The notes: a model not told the origin generated them from the letters alone. Numbered from the stretch's first letter, positions 34,666 through 43,273 are shown. The stretch is DNA of 64,000 bases from CAYJAY01 sp964370715 (GCA_964370715.1 CAYJKJ010000014.1:11879-75878), one strand, 5' to 3'. Numbers and translations: made by a program.

Positions 34666-36558
34666 TTAAAGTTTATCTATTTCATTAAGCCAAACGGTTG
34701 GAACACCGTCGCTTGGCATATTGAGAGAACCTCTCGGGGAAAGCGATATCTCGGTCACAAGCGGCCCGTCTACCGAACAACTTCTTTTAAATTGATTAGC
34801 GAAAAACCTTTTATAATATGTTTTAAGCCATTTAATAATCGTTTGGTCATCATATTTTTCCGAAAAAGCATTCTGTGCCATGTAGAACAGCTTGCTTGGG
34901 GTGTAGCTGTATTTAACTATATAGTAGGTGAAGAAATCATGCAGTTCATAAGGTCCTACTATATTTTCGGTTTTTTGTTTTGTTTCTTCTTCTTTAATCG
35001 GTATAAGTTCGGGGCTTATTGGGGTTGCAACGATATCAAGCAACGTAGATCTTAGCGGTTCATCTTGGTAGCTTGCAACATAGCGAACAACATCTTGCAT
35101 AACGCTTTTTGGAATAGAACCATTAACGCCATACATACTCATATGGTCGCCGTTATATGTTGCCCAACCGAGCGAAAGTTCGCTAAGGTCGCCCGTTCCG
35201 ACAACAATTCCCGAAACGTTGTTTGCATGGTTCATTAACAGGTTGGTTCTAACCCTTGCTTGAGCATTTTCAAACGTTGTATTATGATTGTTTTGGTCGT
35301 GGCCGATATCCTTAAAACAACTTAAAACCGTCTCGGTTATGTTTACTTCCTCTAAAGAAACCGAAAAGCCATCGCATAGTTTTTTGGCGTTTTGATATGT
35401 TCTGTCGCTCGTTCCGAAACAAGGCATCGTTATCGCCAAAACATCGGTTGTTGGTTTGCCCAAAATCTTCATAGCGTTAACCGACGCTATCAGCGCCAGC
35501 GTTGAATCAAGCCCTCCTGAAATTCCAAGCACCGCTTTTTTGCAACCGATATGTTTAATCCGCTTTGCAAGGGAACGAGCTTGGATATCGAGAATATCTT
35601 TGAAATATTGTTGTTGGTTGGTTTTCGGTATAAACGGGCTCTTTGCAAACTGCCTTGTCAATGGATGTTGCTTGTTATCTTTAAAGCTAAACAAAACTGT
35701 TTTATATTCGTTTGTATCGGCATTTAGCCAACATGAATGTTTCATTCTTTCGCTTGATATCCTATCAACATCGATATCCGAAACAACTTTTCCCCCATCA
35801 AAAAGATCGTTTTGGGTTAAGATCTCCCCATTTTCAGCAATGATGTTTAAGCCTTGATACACCCCATCGGTCGTCGATTCGTCCGCTCCGGCGTTTGCGA
35901 AAATATAGCCCGATAAAATTCTTTTTGAAAGAGCGGATATTTCGGCGGTTTGGTTTGCCAGTTCGCCCGCAGTAGCGATAAACGCTGCGGGGTTTGCGAT
36001 TATCGCCGCCCCCGCTGTCGCAAGATTTGCCGAAGGAGGGATAACGGCGTTTCGGTCAAAACCTATCTCGACCGCTAGCGATATACTTTCATATTCACTG
36101 TTTTGGAAAATGAGTTTTTCTCCAAAAGGTATCTCGTAACCAAAAAGACCGACCGTTTCGATCTGTCCCGAACCGCTACAAAAATATCGAGACATCTCGC
36201 CACCGTTTGTGCCGGACGGAATCATCCCCAAAACTTTTCCGCTTTGAAGCACCACTGCGCAATTATAAAGTTTGGATCTTTTCAAAAACGGAAGCCCCAA
36301 AACTATAACAGCATCGGTTGATTTTGTTTTTTCGGCTATCATCGAAAGCGCCGAAAGCGAATCTTTTTGCAAAGATTTTTGGAAAAACAAATCCCCACAG
36401 CTAGCGCCCGTTAAACAAAGCTTTGGAAAAACTATAACCTTAACATTTTGTTTTTCGCAGTCGACGATTGCGCCGACAATCTTATCGGCATTGTACCAAA
36501 CATCCGCAACTTTAAGTTCGGGCGATACGGCAGCAACTTTTAAAAATCCTTTATCCAT
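34666..36558 (-). CDS. nadE: NAD+ synthetase with a degenerate glutaminase domain
   Basis: The 630-residue protein has the two-domain layout of glutamine-dependent NadE: a nitrilase-fold glutaminase (1-290) and a synthetase domain with the ATP motif GISGGLDS (347-352) and the typical GTGDLSELSLGWATYNGDHMSMYG. The synthetase should convert deamido-NAD to NAD. In the glutaminase the Glu-Lys-Cys triad is absent: VFPK has Lys46 for Glu, MIPSGTN has Ser115 for Lys, and VEIGFD has Gly166 for Cys. It therefore probably uses free ammonia, or another protein provides it. The rest of the domain is well kept. Call is firm; the loss is seen directly. Confidence 0.95.
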   Translation of the reverse strand: MDKGFLKVAAVSPELKVADVWYNADKIVGAIVDCEKQNVKVIVFPKLCLTGASCGDLFFQKSLQKDSLSALSMIAEKTKSTDAVIVLGLPFLKRSKLYNCAVVLQSGKVLGMIPSGTNGGEMSRYFCSGSGQIETVGLFGYEIPFGEKLIFQNSEYESISLAVEIGFDRNAVIPPSANLATAGAAIIANPAAFIATAGELANQTAEISALSKRILSGYIFANAGADESTTDGVYQGLNIIAENGEILTQNDLFDGGKVVSDIDVDRISSERMKHSCWLNADTNEYKTVLFSFKDNKQHPLTRQFAKSPFIPKTNQQQYFKDILDIQARSLAKRIKHIGCKKAVLGISGGLDSTLALIASVNAMKILGKPTTDVLAITMPCFGTSDRTYQNAKKLCDGFSVSLEEVNITETVLSCFKDIGHDQNNHNTTFENAQARVRTNLLMNHANNVSGIVVGTGDLSELSLGWATYNGDHMSMYGVNGSIPKSVMQDVVRYVASYQDEPLRSTLLDIVATPISPELIPIKEEETKQKTENIVGPYELHDFFTYYIVKYSYTPSKLFYMAQNAFSEKYDDQTIIKWLKTYYKRFFANQFKRSCSVDGPLVTEISLSPRGSLNMPSDGVPTVWLNEIDKL

Positions 36559-36669
36559 GTTTAATCCCCTTTAAATATTTTATAATGTAATGTCGAAACT
36601 ATTATTGATTGTATTTATAAAGTATTATACCAAAAATATATGTAACAACGCTAGTTTTTTTTAAATTAA

Positions 36670-36698
36670 TTGACAAATCAATTCAGAAGATGTATAAT
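36670..36698 (+). promoter_or_regulatory. consensus sigma-A promoter
   Basis: TTGACA (36670-36675), 17 bases, TATAAT (36693-36698): an exact consensus promoter. It lies 176 bases before the DUF1700 gene, giving a leader of about 170 nt. The gene-free stretch 36559-36874 otherwise contains only AT-rich sequence. Confidence 0.8.
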
Positions 36699-36874
36699 GT
36701 ACACAAAAGTTTAATAAAATTTTAATAAAAAGTGCAAAAAATTTTAAAACAACGTAATTTATGTAAATGTTTTTACTTGTGTTGTGAACTTTTTTATATC
36801 ACATAAGCACAAAACTCGAATACCTTTCAAGATATCTTCCGCCACTCCAACCATTCTTAGAAAGCGTGAGTTAA

Positions 36875-37432
36875 ATGAGTAGTGAAATTTTTTTGCAGAA
36901 TGTCGAATTAAAATTAAAGGGTTTTCCGGACAAACAAAAGGAAAGCGCCCTTTGTTTTTATCGTGAACAGTTAGAGAAAAACCCGCAAGAGTTTGAAGCT
37001 TCATTGTTAAAAAAATATCGTTCACCTATGGGTTGCGCTTCAAACATTGTCGGGGAATATGTCGTTCAAGAAAAAGAAAAAGCAAGAGAACTTCCATTAA
37101 ATCTTTTGTTTTGGTCGGTGTTTTTTATGCCGATAAAAACAATTGCAACGTTTTTCTTTGTTGTATCGGTCTTTACATTTTCAATTTTAACAGCCTTTTT
37201 GTCCCTGTTTTTAATAGCATTTGGGTTTGCGCTCGCCTTGTTCGGAACACTTTTGCTTATAAATGGTTTTGCGTTGTCTAACTTTGCAAACATTATCTTC
37301 TATTTCGGATTTTCAACCGTTGTGTTTTTGGTTTCTTGGCTGTTTGTCGAAGGCAGTATAAAACTTATCAAAGCATTTATAGCTTCATTAAAAACATTAT
37401 GTATTAAGCTCTTGGAAAGCGGGTTTAAATGA
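36875..37432 (+). CDS. DUF1700-type membrane protein
   Basis: A 185-residue protein: N-terminal soluble HAAS-like helical region (EIFLQNVELKLKGFPDKQKESALCFYREQLE) and four membrane helices. DUF1700 proteins usually sit beside PadR regulators, DUF4097 and PspC proteins as an envelope-stress module. Here the small peptide and PspC gene follow; no PadR gene is upstream. Its stop codon overlaps the start of the next reading frame (ATGA). Exact function unknown. Confidence 0.75.
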   Translation: MSSEIFLQNVELKLKGFPDKQKESALCFYREQLEKNPQEFEASLLKKYRSPMGCASNIVGEYVVQEKEKARELPLNLLFWSVFFMPIKTIATFFFVVSVFTFSILTAFLSLFLIAFGFALALFGTLLLINGFALSNFANIIFYFGFSTVVFLVSWLFVEGSIKLIKAFIASLKTLCIKLLESGFK

Positions 37433-37548
37433 TGAAACGATTAATCATATTTTTATTAGTTTTGGTTTTTGGGCTTGCGTTTATGGTAGTTGGAATAATT
37501 TTCGGCGCGAACTTGAGCTTTAACAACCTTAACCTTTCATTTTTTTAA
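37429..37548 (+). CDS. 39-residue membrane peptide, possible DUF4097 remnant
   Basis: This short frame begins ATGATG overlapping the DUF1700 stop and encodes one hydrophobic helix (LIIFLLVLVFGLAFMVVGII) and a short Asn/Phe-rich end. In related operons this position holds a DUF4097 protein, whose N-terminus also starts with such a helix and a Gly-Ala/Asn patch. It could be a truncated remnant or a real small membrane peptide. Translational coupling and no frameshift favour expression. Confidence 0.5.
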   Translation: MMKRLIIFLLVLVFGLAFMVVGIIFGANLSFNNLNLSFF

Positions 37549-37572
37549 TTATTTTAAGCGAGGTATCATTTT

Positions 37573-37764
37573 ATGCAAAACAAAAAACTATGTCGTTCTA
37601 CGGTTGATCGCAAGATTTTCGGAGTTTGTGGAGGATTTGCTGAATTCTTCGGCATCGATGCAACCGTTATTCGCCTTGTCGTCGCTTTGTTGGTTGTGTT
37701 TGCCGGAACAGGGCTTTTGTTCTATCTCATTGCTGCTTTGGTTATGCCGGAGCAAACCTATTAG
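37573..37764 (+). CDS. PspC-domain small membrane protein
   Basis: The 63-residue protein is a minimal PspC domain: KKLCRSTVDRKIFGVCGGFAEFF, IDATVIRLVVALLVVF and a terminal LIAALVMPE. PspC proteins are envelope-stress sensors or toxins' partners in proteobacteria; in Firmicutes their role is less known. GAGG precedes ATG 37573. It is the last gene of the DUF1700 cluster. Confidence 0.93.
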   Translation: MQNKKLCRSTVDRKIFGVCGGFAEFFGIDATVIRLVVALLVVFAGTGLLFYLIAALVMPEQTY

Positions 37765-38011
37765 ACCTACAGAACATTCGGCGTTTTAACCAAATTTCGA
37801 TAGCGTCACATATTAAATATAACAAAATTTGCTATTAAATGTAATAAAACTATTGCGGCTGTTATAAAAAATTGATATAATAACTTGTAGAAATGAATTT
37901 TCGATTAATATTTTTTAATATTATCGAAAATTTTTTTCAAATAAATTAATTTGATTTGCCAATAACTACTCCATTTATTAGTTGTTTGCAAAAAAAAAGG
38001 AGGCTTATTTT

Positions 38012-38110
38012 GCCGCTTAGCCTGCGGTGCGACAGTGTGGAGACCTGTCGTAATGCTTCGGCAATTTTGCTTTGCCGTTAGCGAGATTTTTGCAGAATGT
38101 TGCAACAATC
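38012..38110 (+). repeat. structured intergenic repeat, copy 2
   Basis: Three short hairpins follow each other: CCGC/GCGG, CGACAG/CTGTCG and CGGCAA/TTGCCG. Flanking sequences match the element at 18318-18455 (start CTTAGCCT...GGAGAC, end TTAGCG...GCAGAA...TTGCAACA). A strong AAAAAGGAGG site lies at 37994-38003, over 120 bases before the next gene, as if the element separated that site from its gene. The rest of the gap 37765-38011 is AT-rich without features. Confidence 0.6.
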
Positions 38111-38123
38111 AAGGTTTGGTTTT

Positions 38124-39257
38124 ATGTCCAACGTATCATTAAAGAAGATCAAGAAGGTCTATGAAGGAAATGTCACAGCGGTCCATGAATTCAATCTCGA
38201 CATCGAGGACAAAGAGTTTATCGTTCTTGTTGGTCCTTCCGGTTGCGGAAAATCAACAACACTTCGTATGATTGCGGGGCTTGAAGAAATTTCTTCGGGC
38301 GAGCTATTTATCGACGACAAACTTGTTAACGATGTTGCGCCGAAAGATCGTGATATTGCGATGGTTTTCCAAAACTATGCGCTTTATCCCCATATGACGG
38401 TATACGAAAACATGGCTTTTGCTCTTAAACTTCGCAAAGAGAAAAAAGAAGTTATCGATCAAAAAGTTCGCGAAGCTGCTGAAATTCTTCACATCACAGA
38501 GCTTCTCCAAAGAAAACCAAAAGCTCTTTCGGGCGGTCAACGTCAACGTGTAGCTATCGGACGTGCTATCGTTCGTGATCCAAAAGTTTTCTTGATGGAC
38601 GAACCACTCAGTAACCTCGATGCAAAGCTCCGTAACCAAATGAGAGCTGAGATCATCAAACTTCGCAGCCGTATCGACACAACTTTCGTTTATGTTACCC
38701 ACGACCAAACCGAGGCTATGACTTTGGGAGATCGTATCGTAATCATGAGCGCAGGGTATATCCAACAAGTTGGAACCCCTCAAGAGGTGTTTGATCATCC
38801 CGCAAACGCATTTGTTGCAGGATTTATCGGAACTCCGCAGATGAACTTCCTTGATGCAGAGCTTGTTAAATCGGGCGACACATACAGCGTTAAGGTTGAA
38901 GGTGCTGAAATTAAACTACCTAAAGAAATTGCCGATGGTTTAATCGCATCCAACGCCGATAGCCAAAAGATAGCTCTTGGAATTCGCCCTGAGCATATGT
39001 CGATTGGCAAAAAAGGCGCCGACACAATGGAATGCACCGTCGACGTTTCCGAGATGATGGGTAGCGAAATCCATCTTCACGCAACAACCCCCAGCAACAT
39101 CGACATTATCGTTCGTGTTTCTGTTACAGAAATACCGGAAGAATTCAGAAAAGGATTCAAGGTTGGCGACAAAATCGACCTTACCTTCGACGGAAAACTT
39201 TCACACTTGTTTGATGTTTCAACGATGAAAAATCTTATTGACTATTCAAAGAAATAG
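38124..39257 (+). CDS. msmX: MsmX/UgpC-type sugar ABC transporter ATPase
   Basis: The 377-residue ATPase has Walker A GPSGCGKST, Q-loop VFQNYALYPHM, signature LSGGQRQRVAIGRAI, Walker B VFLMDEPLSNLDAKLR, and a C-terminal MOBE/TOBE regulatory domain (GFIGTPQMNF; LGIRPEHM). Such CUT1 ATPases serve many oligosaccharide importers, and are commonly encoded alone, as here. ATG 38124 gives the family start MSNVSLKKIKKVYEG; the nearest purine site AAGG is only four bases before it. Codon use looks highly expressed compared with neighbours (many CGT, CTT, ATC codons). Confidence 0.94.
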   Translation: MSNVSLKKIKKVYEGNVTAVHEFNLDIEDKEFIVLVGPSGCGKSTTLRMIAGLEEISSGELFIDDKLVNDVAPKDRDIAMVFQNYALYPHMTVYENMAFALKLRKEKKEVIDQKVREAAEILHITELLQRKPKALSGGQRQRVAIGRAIVRDPKVFLMDEPLSNLDAKLRNQMRAEIIKLRSRIDTTFVYVTHDQTEAMTLGDRIVIMSAGYIQQVGTPQEVFDHPANAFVAGFIGTPQMNFLDAELVKSGDTYSVKVEGAEIKLPKEIADGLIASNADSQKIALGIRPEHMSIGKKGADTMECTVDVSEMMGSEIHLHATTPSNIDIIVRVSVTEIPEEFRKGFKVGDKIDLTFDGKLSHLFDVSTMKNLIDYSKK

Positions 39258-39282
39258 CAAAAGCTTTTAACAAAAGATTTTC

Positions 39283-39314
39283 AACCCCACCGGAAAATTT
39301 CGGTGGGGTTTTTT
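39283..39314 (+). terminator. Rho-independent terminator of msmX
   Basis: AACCCCACCG pairs with CGGTGGGGTT (39301-39310), then six T. Confidence 0.92.
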
Positions 39315-39400
39315 AATGGTTAACTGCTTTTGTTAAAATCCGGAATATCTAAAGCGTAGCTTTGCAAACACAACTTAAGCCTAGCCCCAGCGATATAAAA

Positions 39401-39448
39401 ACAGAAAAGCCATGCTAGCTTTTCTTAAAGTTTAAGCTAGCACGGCTT
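39401..39448 (-). terminator. terminator of the 232-codon minus-strand gene
   Basis: On the minus strand AAGCCGTGCTAGCTT pairs with AAGCTAGCATGGCTT (one G-U), followed by TTTCTGTTTTT. Confidence 0.75.
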
Positions 39449-39468
39449 GATAAATCCACAAAATTTGT

Positions 39469-40164
39469 TTAAGCAATTTCGTTTAACGGTTGGTCAACTT
39501 TTTCGGGGCTTTCTTCGGGTTGTTCTGTCGGGTTGCGAAGAGCTTCAAACTGCGACATAACGTGGTTGTATGTATCGGTCGTTATATCGGGCATTCCTTC
39601 CCCCGTTTCGATGTTAAAGCCGGCTTGTTCAAAGCCTTTGACAACGGCTTTTTCCATCTCGGCTAGCATCTCTTCGTTGCCTTTAGAAAGCGTTGTTGCC
39701 ATAAGCATTATTCTTTCGGAAACCGATTCAACAGAATATGAGCCACCCTCCGAAACGTTTGCCAACGCACCTTCGGCAGTTGTCGCCGGAATCGGCAACG
39801 CATTTTCAAGGCTACCGAAAATTTCGGTCAACAAATCGGCACTGTCTGACGTTAGGTCGAATCCGTTAAACATAACGTTTGATTGTTCCGCTTGAGTTTC
39901 AATCGTTTGTCTTATAGAATCCGAAACCATATTGACGGTGGACTCCATTCTTTGCCTATTTATCTCTTCAACCTGTTCGGCAGAAAGTTTTTTAATCGGT
40001 TCGTATGTAACGCTGTCGCTGGTTGCGGATTGCTTTTCAAAAGTGTCAATCTTTTGTATCGCTTCAACAGGGGCAGTGTCTTTGCTTTGATTTGAAAGGT
40101 TGGTCTGTTGATTAGCGGTTATCTGGTTTAAAGGTTGAACATTTTGAATGTTGGATATTGTCAT
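39469..40164 (-). CDS. unrecognised soluble protein, 231 residues
   Basis: No signal peptide or membrane segment. The first 75 residues are Gln/Asn/Ser/Thr-rich and probably disordered; then comes a helical region (KLSAEQVEEINRQRMESTVN) and a folded-looking part ending GFEQAGFNIETGEGMPDITTDTYNHVM. That last pattern resembles DUF5610-like ends seen in Clostridial and flagellated bacteria, but I am not certain. The composition suggests a cytosolic or secreted scaffold. AGGTGTC lies before ATG 40164. It is bounded by its own terminator and stands alone. Confidence 0.6.
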   Translation of the reverse strand: MTISNIQNVQPLNQITANQQTNLSNQSKDTAPVEAIQKIDTFEKQSATSDSVTYEPIKKLSAEQVEEINRQRMESTVNMVSDSIRQTIETQAEQSNVMFNGFDLTSDSADLLTEIFGSLENALPIPATTAEGALANVSEGGSYSVESVSERIMLMATTLSKGNEEMLAEMEKAVVKGFEQAGFNIETGEGMPDITTDTYNHVMSQFEALRNPTEQPEESPEKVDQPLNEIA

Positions 40165-40370
40165 TTTGACACCTCGTATATATTTGTGTGTACTATATTT
40201 ATTCCATGATTTTTTTAAAACTAAAGAATAGATAGTATTATTTATTTAGTTTGTTGTTTCATTCTATCACAGTTTTAGCGGAATTTAAAGTTTTTTTAAT
40301 GAAATCTCTAACTTTTCTTTGTTTTAACATTAATTGTTAACCGGCGAAATCTCATTAATAAAGGCAAAAC

Positions 40371-40490
40371 AAAACGGCTTGACAAATCAAGCTACAAAAA
40401 AACGGCTTGACAAATCAAGCTGCAAAAAAACGGCTTGACAAATCAAGCTGCAAAAAACGGCTTGACACGTAAACTGTGTAAGCCGTTTTT
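40371..40490 (-). terminator. tandem array of 28-bp terminator repeats after gdhA
   Basis: Three near-identical 28-bp units, palindromes GCTTGACAAATCAAGC starting at 40377, 40405 and 40433, are followed by a fourth, longer variant (40460-40483) flanked by AAAAACGG and CCGTTTTT. On the minus strand each stem is followed by CGTTTTT, so gdhA transcripts meet four terminators in succession. The gap 40165-40370 holds only AT-rich upstream sequence of the neighbouring gene. Confidence 0.8.
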
Positions 40491-40520
40491 ATAGTGTTTG
40501 AAATTATATTAAAATAACTA

Positions 40521-41789
40521 TTAGGGGAATATCTCTCTGAATTGTTTTGCTGCCGAAAGACGACCGATAGCAACTGCATAAGCAGCTTTTCTAAGGTTGC
40601 ATTTTTGTTTAACTTTCATAGCCGCAACTTCATCAAACGCTTTTTGCATAATTCTTTCGAGGTTTGCGTTGATCTCATCTAGTTCCCAGTTCATATGTTG
40701 CTCGTTTTGGCACCATTCAAAGTAGGAAACAACAACACCGCCGGCGTTTGCAAGGATATCGGGAACGACATATATTCCTCTTTCGGTCATGATATCATCA
40801 GCCGCTATAGTTGTGGGTCCGTTTGCGCCTTCAACAACAAGTTTTGCTTTAACTTCGGTAGCTTTGCTTGCTGTGATTTGGTTTTCCAACGCACAGGGTA
40901 GAAGAATATCGCATTCACAGGTTATGATATCTTCGTTTGTGATGTTTGAAACGCCATCTGCTTTGTAGTCTTTAAGCGACCTTGTTTCGCTTTTTTCTAT
41001 ATAATCTAGCATAGCCGGAATATCAAGGCCTTTTTCGTTGTAGTAGCCGCCCGATACATCGCTTACTGCGACGATTTTGAAGCCGTCTTCATACATTAGT
41101 TTTGCGGCAACACCACCAACGTTACCCATACCTTGAACAGCAACGCTGTATTTTGAATAATCTTGATCTCCGAAATATTCAAGCAACGCACGTTTTGTTG
41201 AAATAGAAACGCCACGTCCGGTAGCTTCGGGACGACCCAAAGATCCGCCGATTTCGAAAGGTTTACCCGTAACAACGCCCGGCACAGTGTAGCCTTTGAA
41301 CATACTGTATGTATCCATTATCCAACCCATAACCGTTCCGTTTGTGTTGACGTCAGGAGCAGGGATATCTTTTTCAGGTCCGATAAGAGGAAGAATCATC
41401 GCCGTGTAACGTCTTGTCAATCTTTCGAGTTCGCCTCTTGAAAGTTCTTGCGGGTTAACTTTAACCGCACCTTTTGCTCCGCCATAAGGAATGTTAACAA
41501 CTGCGCATTTAAAGCTCATCCAAGCAGCAAGCGCCTTAACCTCGTCGATATCAACCATTTCATGATAACGAATACCGCCCTTGTAGGGACCTCTTGCGCT
41601 GGAATGTTGAACACGGTAGCCTTCAAAAATTCGAAGTTCGCCGTTGTCCATTTTAATTGGAATACCAACCTTGAGTTCGCGTTCCGGATGCTTTAACATC
41701 TCGTAATCATTTTTTTCAAGACCCAACATTTCGGCTGTTGAATCTAGAACCGCAAGCATGTTTTCATAAGGATTATATTTTCCCGACAT
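40521..41789 (-). CDS. gdhA: glutamate dehydrogenase (RocG/GdhA type)
   Basis: A 422-residue Glu/Leu/Phe/Val dehydrogenase: reversible oxidative deamination of glutamate with NAD(P). Substrate-pocket motifs PYKGGIRYH, WMSFKCAVVNIPYGGAKGAV (catalytic Lys in both) and the Rossmann motif VQGMGNVGGVAA are complete, with EGANGPTT and the C-terminal NLRKAAYAVAIGRL. Length matches the 420-430-residue Firmicute type rather than the 450-residue E. coli type, favouring catabolic NAD use. ATG 41789 is chosen; a GTG at 41798 is nearer the AGAAAGGAA site and remains possible. Confidence 0.95.
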   Translation of the reverse strand: MSGKYNPYENMLAVLDSTAEMLGLEKNDYEMLKHPERELKVGIPIKMDNGELRIFEGYRVQHSSARGPYKGGIRYHEMVDIDEVKALAAWMSFKCAVVNIPYGGAKGAVKVNPQELSRGELERLTRRYTAMILPLIGPEKDIPAPDVNTNGTVMGWIMDTYSMFKGYTVPGVVTGKPFEIGGSLGRPEATGRGVSISTKRALLEYFGDQDYSKYSVAVQGMGNVGGVAAKLMYEDGFKIVAVSDVSGGYYNEKGLDIPAMLDYIEKSETRSLKDYKADGVSNITNEDIITCECDILLPCALENQITASKATEVKAKLVVEGANGPTTIAADDIMTERGIYVVPDILANAGGVVVSYFEWCQNEQHMNWELDEINANLERIMQKAFDEVAAMKVKQKCNLRKAAYAVAIGRLSAAKQFREIFP

Positions 41790-41972
41790 AAATTGCACTT
41801 TCCTTTCTAATTTAGCTGTTTAAAGCTTTAAATTGCAAAATTGTACACAAAAGCTTTAAACATTACTAATAAATTTTAACACATTCGACAAAAAAAGAAA
41901 AGGGGTTATGCAAAATATTTTTTTATTTTGTATAATATATTATAATTATTTAAAGAGAAGGAGTAGAAATAG

Positions 41973-42677
41973 ATGAAATTTTATGTTGAACAAACTATAT
42001 TTGACAAAATTCCGGACTATTGTATCGGCGTAGTTGCGGTGTCGGGGATTAAGATGAGCGAACAAGGCGAAGAGATGAAACAATTTTTAATTGAAAGTCT
42101 TGAGCAAAAAAAGCAATATCTCGAAGGAAAAACCGTTAAACAACTAGATGAGCTAGCGCCGTTTAGAGATGCTTTTTTGAAGCTCGACATCAACCCCAAC
42201 AAATATCTTTCTTCGATCGAAGCGCTTTTAACACGTGTTGCAAAAAAAGGAGAACTCCCGTTTATAAATCCTTTGGTTGATGTTAGCAACGCTATCTCGC
42301 TTAAATATATGTTGCCGCTCGGAACGCACGATATCGGAAGTTTTGTCGGCGACGGATTATGCGTGCGGCTTGCCAACGAGCAGGACTGCGAAAACACCCC
42401 GAACGATGAGGGCAGTTCCGATATAATCAAACCCGGCGAAGCGGTCTATGTTTCGGGCAACGAAGTTCGAACACGTCGTTTTATCTGGCGCCAACTGGCG
42501 GCGGGCAGAATAGACCAAAACGCCACCGAACTCGTGTTCCCTATCGATGGGTTCCAATCGAGGAAAGCGGATGTTTTGGCGGCAAGAGACGAGCTGTTTT
42601 CGATGCTTGAAAAACATTTTGGCGGTTCGGTTAAAAAAGGATTTATCGACATCGACAGCCCCGAATTTGAGTTATAA
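41973..42677 (+). CDS. B3/B4 tRNA-editing-domain protein
   Basis: A stand-alone B3/4 domain of 234 residues, related to the editing domain of phenylalanyl-tRNA synthetase beta. The central stretch LPFINPLVDVSNAISLKYMLPLGTHDIG is the family core. B3/4 proteins are thought to clear mischarged tRNA or free amino-acid adducts; activity of this one is not proven. A strong AGAGAAGGAG site precedes ATG 41973. It is divergent from gdhA. Confidence 0.88.
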   Translation: MKFYVEQTIFDKIPDYCIGVVAVSGIKMSEQGEEMKQFLIESLEQKKQYLEGKTVKQLDELAPFRDAFLKLDINPNKYLSSIEALLTRVAKKGELPFINPLVDVSNAISLKYMLPLGTHDIGSFVGDGLCVRLANEQDCENTPNDEGSSDIIKPGEAVYVSGNEVRTRRFIWRQLAAGRIDQNATELVFPIDGFQSRKADVLAARDELFSMLEKHFGGSVKKGFIDIDSPEFEL

Positions 42678-42687
42678 TAAACCAAAA

Positions 42688-42721
42688 AACCGAGACACTT
42701 TCTTTATGAAGTGTCCCGGTT
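42688..42721. repeat. terminator-like hairpin, copy lacking T run
   Basis: AACCGaGACACTT pairs with AAGTGTCcCGGTT, but CAGACTG rather than T residues follow. It is a near-copy of the hairpin at 43236-43269 and marks the left edge of the repeat island. Confidence 0.75.
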
Positions 42722-42962
42722 CAGACTGTCGAAAAACCTTTATTACAAATTCAGCCTTTATTCAAAATGCATAAATATAATGACTGGAGTGTAGGGAGAG
42801 GATTTGCTTCTTCTGAAAAAAATCATAGAAAACAAGGTTTTTTACAGCCAATCTCCACACCCAAGCTAATTAATTCCCGAAGCGAAGCAGGTTCTCCACC
42901 AATACCCACCAATCCAGCTTTTGCCTGTCACCAAGATTTCAAGCGGCAAAAGCGGGCGGGTT

Positions 42963-43074
42963 CTTAGGGCGTGTTTCGCCCTAAGTCGTTAAGGGGGGGT
43001 TGTGGGGGGTTGTTAGGGGGCGTCACTGGGGGTTAGTCGAAAAACCCCCTCACGCCCCCTAACATCAACAGATT
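42963..43074. repeat. G-run and inverted-repeat island in a 625-base gene-free gap
   Basis: Between the B3/4 and cupin genes (42678-43302) lies a chain of repeats. CTTAGGGCG/CGCCCTAAG forms a hairpin (42963-42985). Four G runs of 7, 6, 5 and 5 bases (42993-43032) separated by 4, 6 and 7 bases fit the G-quadruplex pattern. GTTAGGGGGCGT (43012-43023) pairs exactly with ACGCCCCCTAAC (43052-43063). Further right GGGGCGATG/CATCGCCCC (43153-43161, 43166-43174). No open frame with coding character was found. Confidence 0.8.
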
Positions 43075-43235
43075 TGTGGCGTTTGATGGGGCAAAAAACA
43101 AAGTAGGAGGAGGGGATTCTCCTGCCGAAAATCAGCACAAATGCCCTGAAACGGGGCGATGTGGGCATCGCCCCCTACCAGTAGTCTCGTAATATTGCAC
43201 AATATTTTTTAAGGTACACCTTTTTTGACACGCAG

Positions 43236-43273
43236 AACCGGAACACTTTCTTTTAAAGTGTCCCGGTTTTTTT
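43236..43273 (+). terminator. Rho-independent terminator at right edge of the island
   Basis: AACCGGAACACTT and AAGTGTCCCGGTT pair with one mismatch, followed by seven T. It is the functional version of the hairpin at 42688 and probably the original terminator of the B3/4 gene. Confidence 0.85.

Noticed and set aside
36699..36874. Riboswitch in the long DUF1700 leader
   Set aside because: No recognisable aptamer core or terminator hairpin could be found by eye; AT-rich sequence only.
40371..40490. Short repeats at even spacing, CRISPR-like
   Set aside because: Units follow each other directly with no unique spacers, are self-complementary and carry T runs; they are tandem terminators. No cas genes are present.
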